In this document: positions 1 through 4,975 of the stretch, in pieces
How the letters are laid out: each line of letters begins with the position of its first letter
How positions within the stretch are numbered: the stretch's first letter is position 1
Source: Nitrospina sp.
Lineage (GTDB): Bacteria > Nitrospinota > Nitrospinia > Nitrospinales > Nitrospinaceae
Assembly (NCBI GenBank): GCA_004357435.1
Contig: SMVS01000058.1
Location: 1 to 8,953, forward strand
Length of the DNA: 8,953 nucleotides
Direction: 5' to 3'
Notes under the pieces: model-generated
What the model was told of the DNA's origin: nothing
The model's database searches: none
Seen by the model: only the letters and a program-made list of their open reading frames with translations
Program-made: the position numbers and the translations under genes

Positions 1-2
1 AA

Positions 3-104
3 ACCGCTATGATAATTCTCTACGCCTTTATGAATGTGATTAAATGGAACTACTTGGCGAATTCCATTCGACTCAACTTCTATAAAATCAGGCTAGTGCT
101 GTAG
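3..104 (+). CDS. Possible C-terminal tail of an upstream gene (partial)
   Basis: From the left edge one frame stays open to a TAG at 102-104 and would encode about 33 residues: a hydrophobic start (AMIILYAFMNVI), then a basic, aromatic tail (SIRLNFYKIRLVL). The other two plus-strand frames close early, at a TGA near base 10 and a TAA near base 42. The composition fits the end of a membrane-associated protein, but a run this short can arise by chance and I do not recognise a family. If real, the gene ends 38 bases before the CydA-like start and could be co-transcribed with it. No convincing terminator hairpin lies between them. Confidence 0.3.
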   Translation, partial: TAMIILYAFMNVIKWNYLANSIRLNFYKIRLVL

Positions 105-142
105 AGTATTTTTTTCTCATATCCGGGCATAGGATTTCATTC

Positions 143-2248
143 ATGGACGCGGCTCAAATCCCACAAAAAAAACTCACTTCCTCCATCAAGCTCACTTTCT
201 TATTCCTGCTTTTTTATGGGCTGATGCACCTCGCCCCTGCCCTTTCCGTCAATATCGGTGCGGGCACCTCTTTTACTTTTTTTGGTCCACAGATCGTAGC
301 GGCTGAAGAAGACGAAGATGAGGAAGAGGATGAAGACGAAGATGAGGATGAGGACGAAGATGAGGAGGAAGCGGAGGCAGGTGACGGGGAACCTGAGGAA
401 GAGGATTTGTCCTACCTCTACGATATCGGTCCCGCCAAGGAAATCCAAAACGCGCAGTTTGTCTTTCCCGGATTGGGTAACCGCAAGGCCACCTGGATGG
501 CGGCCCAGTTACACATCCTCTTCGCCTCATTCATTCTGGGTTGCCCGATGTTTGTCGTCATCATGGAGGTCATGGGCGCCCGGCGGACCCAGGGGGTTCG
601 AAAATCCATCATTCTGTCCAATGTATTCCTTGGCGTCCTGATCGGCACCGTCGTAGGGATTATTGGCGAAATTATAATTGGTATCCATTTAGGCGTCTTG
701 TATGGCATGTGGGCCTGCGCCTTTGGCGCGCTGGTGGTCAGCTCCCTGAACTATTTCCACAAGCTCATGGACGTGAAATCCTCCGCTCTCGCTGCTGGTG
801 TGGTGGGTACTATTTTCGCCTGTCTGGTGACCCCGGTAGAGCATCTCGAAACATCCGCAATAATTCTCGCGTTTGTAAACGGTATCGTGGGTGGATTGCT
901 TGCCAACCTGATCATGTTTGCCGAAGCGGATTTCAAGTTCGAGCGGTTGGCCCACGAAATCACCAAAGTCATCGGCATCTGCTACAGTTTTACGGCCCTG
1001 ACCGGCGGACTGTTCCTGTTAGTCATGCTGGTGGCCTACAAGGACTTCATCTCTTACCTGGTCAACACCTTTCCGGTCCTGTTCATGATCGGCTATCCGA
1101 CCCTGTTCATCCTTGAAACCATCGTTATGTACATTTACGTGTACTCGTGGGAGCCGCTGAACAAATCGAATAAGAAGGGCCGGCATATCGTGACGGGTAT
1201 TGTTTTAAATATACTGGGGCTGACTCTGCTGTGCGCGCTCGACGGCCCGGCGACCTTCATGCAAACGCCGCCGAAGCCGTACGGCGAACTGTTCACGGTG
1301 ATGAGCGAATGGGACCGCCTCACCACCGCTACCTGGATGCCGCTCAATTACCACCGCCTGGTGGGCAACGGGACGTTTGGCGGGTTCATGGTAGGCATCA
1401 TCGCCGCTTACATGTATCTCTGGTCCAAAGATCCCAAGGAAAAAGAGTATTACGACTGGGTGGGTTATATGGGCAACGCCATCGGCGTCATGATCATGAT
1501 TCCCCTGCCCGCGATGGGATACATTTTTGTCGCCGAAATTTACCAGTACGACGCGACTATCGGCATGTACATCATGTCGGACCGCGAATCGATGTTCATG
1601 CTCGTCCAGGGACTGCTGGTCGGCACCATGTTCATCGCCAGCAACGTCTATATGTGGATCAGTATGCAACGCATTGAGAACGCCCAGCGGTTTTTCCCTT
1701 TCATGAAAATTGGTTTTGTTCTTATCATCATAGCCGCCACCATCTGGTTCACCCCACGCCGCTTCTTCGCCACCATGTTGCCGGAACCGGGCATGAATCC
1801 CGCTATGGTTCTGCCAGACAACCTGGCTTTTCTGGCGCTGATGGTTGCAAAAAATACTGCGGCTTTCACACTGGTGGCGATCACGCTGATCAACTACATT
1901 TTTTACACCATAGCGACTCGCACCGGAAAAATTCACTGGGGAAAAATCAATCCGCTGGGCCTGTATACCCTGATTTTTATGGGTTTCAGCGATATCTGGC
2001 TGATGAGCTGGATGGGCACCATCCGTGAATTGTCCCGGATGAACTGGCATATTTACAAAGTATTCAAGGATGTCACCCCCGAAAAATTCACCCCCGCTCT
2101 GGGCGAATCCGGATTTTTCGTGACCATCATTGTCTGGATATTTTTCCTGATTATGACGGCAATCATCTGGCTGGGGATCAAATATCCAAAATCGAAAGAA
2201 GAAAAAGAGACGGTGCCCGTAGAGGCCACACCTCAAATGGCCGAATAA
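143..2248 (+). CDS. Cytochrome bd-like oxidase, CydA-like subunit without Q-loop
   Basis: This is a 701-residue polytopic membrane protein, probably the heme-bearing subunit of a terminal oxidase. By eye it aligns with E. coli CydA: H124 in QLHILFASFILG matches heme ligand H19; E325 in FILETIVMYIYVYSW matches E107; H404 in NYHRLVGNGTFGG matches H186; M486 matches M393; and E629 with R632 and W635 in RELSRMNW match the E445/GRQPW block. E99 becomes G317 and W441 becomes G625. The roughly 130-residue quinol-binding Q-loop is missing: only about 20 residues separate the helix near 440-462 from the one starting near 482. Extra helices lie at about 150-262 and 515-592. Residues 14-34 look like a signal sequence, followed by an acidic run at 55-76. 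AGGA at 131-134 supports this ATG. The gene is longer than typical CydA (about 520 residues). No CydB follows; the next gene is a diheme cytochrome c, implying cytochrome c rather than quinol as donor. Family placement is fairly sure; oxidase activity is inferred. Confidence 0.82.
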   Translation: MDAAQIPQKKLTSSIKLTFLFLLFYGLMHLAPALSVNIGAGTSFTFFGPQIVAAEEDEDEEEDEDEDEDEDEDEEEAEAGDGEPEEEDLSYLYDIGPAKEIQNAQFVFPGLGNRKATWMAAQLHILFASFILGCPMFVVIMEVMGARRTQGVRKSIILSNVFLGVLIGTVVGIIGEIIIGIHLGVLYGMWACAFGALVVSSLNYFHKLMDVKSSALAAGVVGTIFACLVTPVEHLETSAIILAFVNGIVGGLLANLIMFAEADFKFERLAHEITKVIGICYSFTALTGGLFLLVMLVAYKDFISYLVNTFPVLFMIGYPTLFILETIVMYIYVYSWEPLNKSNKKGRHIVTGIVLNILGLTLLCALDGPATFMQTPPKPYGELFTVMSEWDRLTTATWMPLNYHRLVGNGTFGGFMVGIIAAYMYLWSKDPKEKEYYDWVGYMGNAIGVMIMIPLPAMGYIFVAEIYQYDATIGMYIMSDRESMFMLVQGLLVGTMFIASNVYMWISMQRIENAQRFFPFMKIGFVLIIIAATIWFTPRRFFATMLPEPGMNPAMVLPDNLAFLALMVAKNTAAFTLVAITLINYIFYTIATRTGKIHWGKINPLGLYTLIFMGFSDIWLMSWMGTIRELSRMNWHIYKVFKDVTPEKFTPALGESGFFVTIIVWIFFLIMTAIIWLGIKYPKSKEEKETVPVEATPQMAE
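305..376 (+). repeat. Acidic-codon repeat encoding an Asp/Glu run
   Basis: This is a low-complexity stretch of GAA, GAG, GAC and GAT codons inside the CydA-like gene. It encodes 22 uninterrupted Asp/Glu residues (55-76), with further acidic residues up to residue 88. The 14-mer GACGAAGATGAGGA occurs exactly three times (starts at 311, 335 and 353), which suggests growth by duplication or slippage. Codon choice is still mixed, so the amino-acid run rather than the DNA may be what is kept. The long antisense and frame-shifted reading frames here are products of this repeat, not genes. Confidence 0.85.
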
Positions 2249-2269
2249 GGATCGTTTCGGAGACCTGGA

Positions 2270-3385
2270 ATGGAAATAAAAGAAAAAACTTTCCGGCAAA
2301 ACATCAAGTTTAAATTACCAGTTTTTATGGTTCTTTCAGGAATCATCTGGGTGGTGGCGGGAAAATTTAATTTCCCCATCTGGTGGCAAATCGAATTCGT
2401 GGCCTTTGCCTTTGTAGGGTTGGTGATCTTTATCATCATGGACCTGCCGGCAATGGCCCCGGAAAAAGGCCCTGTCCAGACGACCGTGCGCTTGCTGGGG
2501 GCCTACGCCGTGCCTTCCATAATTTTCATCACGGTGACGGCGCAATTGCCTCAGTTCGACCCGTTGTATGAACTTGAAAAACTGAACCGGCCCCCGATAA
2601 AACTGGAAGGGCTGGCCGGACCGGAAGTGATCGCGGCCGGTCGGGAGATATTCGAATCCAACAAGTGTTTCAACTGCCACAAAGTGTTTTGGGAAGGCAA
2701 CTCGGATCGCGGACCCAATTTAGGCTCGAAACAAATCGGCTTGTACTCAACTGATTATATTAAGGAGCAAATTCTCAATCCCCGGAAAGACCAGGCACCG
2801 GGTTTTGAGGATAAAAAATCCAAAAAAGCCATGCCGACTTATTACGGGGACGATCTGAGCGATGATGAACTGGATGCTCTGGTGGCTTTTCTTAAAACCC
2901 TGCGGGACCCCACCCATATCCCGGTCGAGGGCAAATTCCCCAATCAATGGACCTGGTGGGACGATCCTAAAATTGTTGCGGAAGGAAAAGTGGTCTATGA
3001 AGGTTTAGAACCTCAAACCGAAGGGCTCAACTGCGCGGTCTGCCATGGTACTAACGGCATTCCATTGATGACCGGGGCGTTCGATTTCAGAGATCCTAAT
3101 AATATGGACACCACGAAAATGCCGGACCACATGCCTCTGCCTTTGAAGGACTGGCCGGATGAATTGTATTATAAACGTGTGACCCGAGGTATAGACGCGA
3201 GTCCCATGGCCCCGTGGGGCATGATATTCCCCCACCTCTACCTGTGGAAAGCGGAGGCCTATGCCCGCACCTTTCACGATCCATTGGACAAGCGGACTGA
3301 AAAGAGACCGGTGCCGCCGATTCCCACCAAGGAAGAGATCGCCAGATGGACCACCGACGGGCTGTTTCTCGATCCACTTCTTTAA
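2270..3385 (+). CDS. Membrane-anchored diheme cytochrome c, partner of the bd-like subunit
   Basis: This 371-residue protein has three likely membrane helices (about 15-31, 41-59 and 76-92) followed by two c-type heme domains. The first heme site is CFNCH (133-137) with a probable Met ligand in AMPTYY (M188), followed by the usual DDELDALVAFLKTL C-terminal helix. The second site is CAVCH (255-259); M313 in SPMAPWG is its likely Met ligand. A basic N-terminus and three helices put the heme domains in the periplasm, where c hemes are attached. The gene starts 21 bases after the CydA-like stop, with GGAG at 2259-2262 seven bases before ATG, and a terminator follows it, so the two form a compact operon. 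It occupies the place where cydB normally sits and probably passes electrons from soluble cytochrome c, or another periplasmic donor, to the oxidase subunit. The diheme assignment is firm; the partnership is inferred from gene order. Confidence 0.87.
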   Translation: MEIKEKTFRQNIKFKLPVFMVLSGIIWVVAGKFNFPIWWQIEFVAFAFVGLVIFIIMDLPAMAPEKGPVQTTVRLLGAYAVPSIIFITVTAQLPQFDPLYELEKLNRPPIKLEGLAGPEVIAAGREIFESNKCFNCHKVFWEGNSDRGPNLGSKQIGLYSTDYIKEQILNPRKDQAPGFEDKKSKKAMPTYYGDDLSDDELDALVAFLKTLRDPTHIPVEGKFPNQWTWWDDPKIVAEGKVVYEGLEPQTEGLNCAVCHGTNGIPLMTGAFDFRDPNNMDTTKMPDHMPLPLKDWPDELYYKRVTRGIDASPMAPWGMIFPHLYLWKAEAYARTFHDPLDKRTEKRPVPPIPTKEEIARWTTDGLFLDPLL

Positions 3386-3408
3386 AAAAAAATCCAGGTT
3401 CAATATCG

Positions 3409-3442
3409 CCGGTGGGGGGATCCACCCCCTGCCGGTTTTTTT
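3409..3442 (+). terminator. Rho-independent terminator of the bd-like/cytochrome c operon
   Basis: CCGG at 3409-3412 pairs with CCGG at 3432-3435, two G-U pairs continue the stem, and GGGGG at 3415-3419 pairs with CCCCC at 3425-3429. This leaves a five-base loop (ATCCA). Seven T residues (3436-3442) follow directly. It starts 23 bases after the cytochrome c stop codon and separates the respiratory operon from the leucine-rich-repeat gene. Confidence 0.88.
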
Positions 3443-3552
3443 GTGCTGTCGGGTAAAAATCTCTTTAAGATTTTAACGGTGCCCAGCAGATTTTCTGATA
3501 AAATAGTTCGATCCAAATGTAATGAACATATGATATCCAGTGGTTAAGGATT

Positions 3553-3558
3553 GAGGAG
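3553..3558 (+). promoter_or_regulatory. Shine-Dalgarno site deciding the LRR gene start
   Basis: GAGGAG lies six bases before the ATG at 3565 but only three before the in-frame TTG at 3562. The ATG is therefore the better start. Confidence 0.75.
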
Positions 3559-3564
3559 ATTTTG

Positions 3565-4044
3565 ATGAGCAGGATTGACGATATGATCAAGGAAAATATG
3601 TCAGATGACGGCACGATCTTGAATTTGCGTGACAAATATATTGGACTCAGGGGAACCATGGAGGTTGCTCAAAAAGAAATTTTGAAGACGGTGAAGGTGC
3701 TCACCTTGTCGGGCAACCAGACGGGAGATGAAGGGATCGAAGCGCTGGTCGAATGCCCTTATCTTCAAAACGTGGAAACGCTCAACCTGAACCAAAATGA
3801 TATTGGTGATGAGGGCGCCATCGTTCTCGCCAACGCCACCAATCTTCCCAAGCTCACCAGCCTGTCGCTGTTTGGAAATATCATTGGGGATGAAGGGGCG
3901 CGGGCCTTTGCCAGTTCGCCGCAAAGCAAAAAATACATCAAGCTGGATTTATATAAAAACCAGTTCTCCAATGACGCCATCAAGGCGCTCACTGAATCAG
4001 AAAATCTGAAGAACTGCGAGGAATTGGAAATCTATCGGGAGTGA
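3565..4044 (+). CDS. Small leucine-rich-repeat protein, ribonuclease-inhibitor type
   Basis: This 159-residue protein has no signal peptide or membrane helix, so it is probably cytoplasmic. From residue 43 it contains four consecutive repeats of exactly 27 residues (43-69, 70-96, 97-123, 124-150) and a partial fifth (151-157). Each follows the pattern LxLxxN, then IGDEGA or a variant, then an amphipathic helix, the hallmark of ribonuclease-inhibitor-type LRRs. The second and third repeats are the most regular (ETLNLNQNDIGDEGA and TSLSLFGNIIGDEGA). Such solenoids bind proteins; no catalytic domain is attached and I cannot name a partner. The first 42 residues are charged and may form a helical cap. 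It stands alone, after the upstream terminator, and converges on the BolA gene with only seven bases between their stop codons. Few LRR units and no export signal argue against a secreted effector. Confidence 0.8.
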   Translation: MSRIDDMIKENMSDDGTILNLRDKYIGLRGTMEVAQKEILKTVKVLTLSGNQTGDEGIEALVECPYLQNVETLNLNQNDIGDEGAIVLANATNLPKLTSLSLFGNIIGDEGARAFASSPQSKKYIKLDLYKNQFSNDAIKALTESENLKNCEELEIYRE

Positions 4045-4051
4045 ATCCGGA

Positions 4052-4348
4052 TCAAGAGGATTTCCCGGCCGCCTGCCATTGTTCCGGGGTCAGCGTTTTA
4101 ATTTGGAGGGCATGAATCAATTTAGGTGTGCCGTTGATCTGCTGATCGAGCGCGCTATAAACCAAACGGCGCTGGTCAATTAAATTCGCGGTTTCAAATT
4201 GGGACGAGACCACGGTCAGGTGATAATGACCGCCCCCGCCCGCCGCTTTGTGCCCCCGGTGCAAATGGCTCTCGTCAATTATAGCGACATGGGTCGCCGC
4301 AAGTTTTTCTCTCATGATTTTTTCAATAATTTGTACGGCCTCATCCAT
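4052..4348 (-). CDS. bolA: BolA family protein
   Basis: This 98-residue protein matches the BolA family over its full length: IDESHLHRGH (24-33), GGGGHYHLTVVS (37-48), RRLVYSAL (60-67) and IHAL (78-81), followed by the common ending LTPEQW. BolA proteins act in the cytoplasm, typically with monothiol (CGFS) glutaredoxins, to bind or deliver iron-sulfur clusters, and some act as transcription regulators. The family's conserved C-terminal histidine appears as H79, and H41/H43 in the GGGHYH loop are further candidate cluster ligands; there is no Cys. No glutaredoxin gene lies in the window. It is 75 bases downstream of the zinc-ribbon gene on the same strand, so they may share a transcript. Only a weak AGAG precedes the ATG. 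The family is certain; which BolA subgroup (BolA or IbaG-like) is less so. Confidence 0.93.
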   Translation of the reverse strand: MDEAVQIIEKIMREKLAATHVAIIDESHLHRGHKAAGGGGHYHLTVVSSQFETANLIDQRRLVYSALDQQINGTPKLIHALQIKTLTPEQWQAAGKSS

Positions 4349-4423
4349 AGTAGTTTCTCTGGGGAATAGTGTTAAAATAGATTTGTGGTTGTTTATCAGG
4401 ATCGCTCGGGGGGGACCGCTGAA

Positions 4424-4630
4424 TTAATTTTGGGGACGCTCTCCAAAGTCCGGCAGATTATAGAAGTCCTCCAGATTTTTTGCGAATTTCGCATGAACTT
4501 CATTTTTATCCTCGTCGATTAGAGGAGTTCGGCATTTGGCGCAAACCGGCAGACGGTCGGCGGAAAAACTTTTGATCCGGTTTTTCACGCCGCAGTTCGG
4601 GCAAGCCATTATAAAAATTTCTTTATCCAT
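4424..4630 (-). CDS. Small zinc-ribbon protein, thioredoxin-2-like zinc finger
   Basis: This 68-residue protein has two CxxC knuckles: CPNC (C10, C13) and CAKC (C30, C33), separated by 16 residues, a typical zinc-ribbon spacing. The stretch ACPNCGVKNRI...LPVCAKCRTPL resembles the N-terminal zinc finger of thioredoxin 2 (TrxC), but the thioredoxin fold with its WCGPC site is absent. The ending (LEDFYNLPDFGE) is acidic. Start choice: GGGGAG lies five bases before the first ATG, which favours it over M8. Its role is unknown; zinc binding, or a chaperone or adaptor role, are reasonable guesses. It is divergent from the small membrane protein (57 bases apart) and upstream of bolA on the same strand. 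The gene could be a shortened remnant of a trxC-like ancestor, though it looks intact as a short protein. Confidence 0.8.
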   Translation of the reverse strand: MDKEIFIMACPNCGVKNRIKSFSADRLPVCAKCRTPLIDEDKNEVHAKFAKNLEDFYNLPDFGERPQN

Positions 4631-4638
4631 GAAATCTC

Positions 4639-4652
4639 CCCTCTTATGAGGG
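4639..4652 (-). promoter_or_regulatory. Small hairpin covering the zinc-ribbon gene's ribosome site
   Basis: CCCTC and GAGGG pair perfectly around a four-base loop. On the minus strand the GAGGG arm includes most of the Shine-Dalgarno sequence of the gene starting at 4630. In RNA this could limit ribosome access. The stem is only five pairs, so the effect may be small or nil. Confidence 0.25.
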
Positions 4653-4687
4653 ATTCAGTATAAATCATTCAACCCCAACTTGAGAAA

Positions 4688-4957
4688 ATGTTTTATTATC
4701 CAAACCCGAATCAAAAAATAACCCTCAAGCAAAAGATGGTTTTGGCGGTCAGTATCCTGGTCGCGGTAACTTTACTGTTTCTGTTCGGGTTTACTATTCT
4801 AGTGATAGCCATAGCGGGAGGTTTGATCACGTTTCTCGCAAACCTGTTTCAGGGGAAAAGGAAACCCACGATCCGGCCCGCCGCCAAGGCGCCCTACCCA
4901 CCCTTCCATCAAAAACGGCCCCATAAAATGGACGATGACGACGTCATCGATATCTGA
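4688..4957 (+). CDS. Small membrane protein with acidic tail, unknown function
   Basis: This 89-residue protein has a short polar N-terminus rich in Asn, Pro and Lys, and a hydrophobic block at about 17-53 that could form two tightly turned helices or one long one (GFTILVIAIAGG near the middle). A basic, proline-rich linker follows (GKRKPTIRP to KRPHK), then an abrupt acidic end, MDDDDVIDI. By the positive-inside rule the basic linker and tail should be cytoplasmic. I do not recognise a family. The ribosome site is weak (GAG too close to the ATG), and M17 at 4736 is an alternative start that would keep the whole membrane block. The gene is divergent from the zinc-ribbon gene and convergent with lpdA, 18 bases from its stop. 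A protein-interaction or membrane-anchoring role would fit its layout but is a guess. Confidence 0.65.
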   Translation: MFYYPNPNQKITLKQKMVLAVSILVAVTLLFLFGFTILVIAIAGGLITFLANLFQGKRKPTIRPAAKAPYPPFHQKRPHKMDDDDVIDI

Positions 4958-4975
4958 ATATCCATTTTTGAGAGT

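Noticed and set aside
54..86. Possible promoter (TTGGCG and TATAAA) before the CydA-like gene
   Set aside because: The spacing is 21 bases, too long for a standard promoter, and the elements overlap the possible upstream reading frame.
200..530. Antisense frames with long hydrophobic or Pro/His/Leu-rich runs opposite the acidic tract
   Set aside because: They are mirror products of the GAA/GAT/GAG/GAC codon repeat and have no independent support.
1205..2299. Long open frame (364 codons) antisense to the CydA-like gene
   Set aside because: Its His/Asp/Gln-rich translation is typical of the reverse strand of a GC-biased membrane gene, it shows no domain, and the sense gene is clearly real.
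3456..3474. Seven-pair AT-rich hairpin AAAATCT/AGATTTT
   Set aside because: It is weak, has no T-run and no clear role; it could be chance in an AT-rich spacer.
3473..3502. Possible promoter (TTAACG and GATAAA, 18-base gap) before the LRR gene
   Set aside because: Each element matches consensus at only four of six positions. A promoter is expected here because a terminator lies upstream, but I cannot fix its place.
4657..4662. TATACT-like -10 element on the minus strand before the zinc-ribbon gene
   Set aside because: It matches five of six positions, but no acceptable -35 element lies 16-18 bases upstream.
4933..4969. Hairpins CGATGAC/GTCATCG and GATAT/ATATC between the small membrane gene and lpdA
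   Set aside because: The first lies in the Asp-codon end of the coding region and is 15 bases from any T-run; the second is only five AT-rich pairs. Neither is a convincing terminator.
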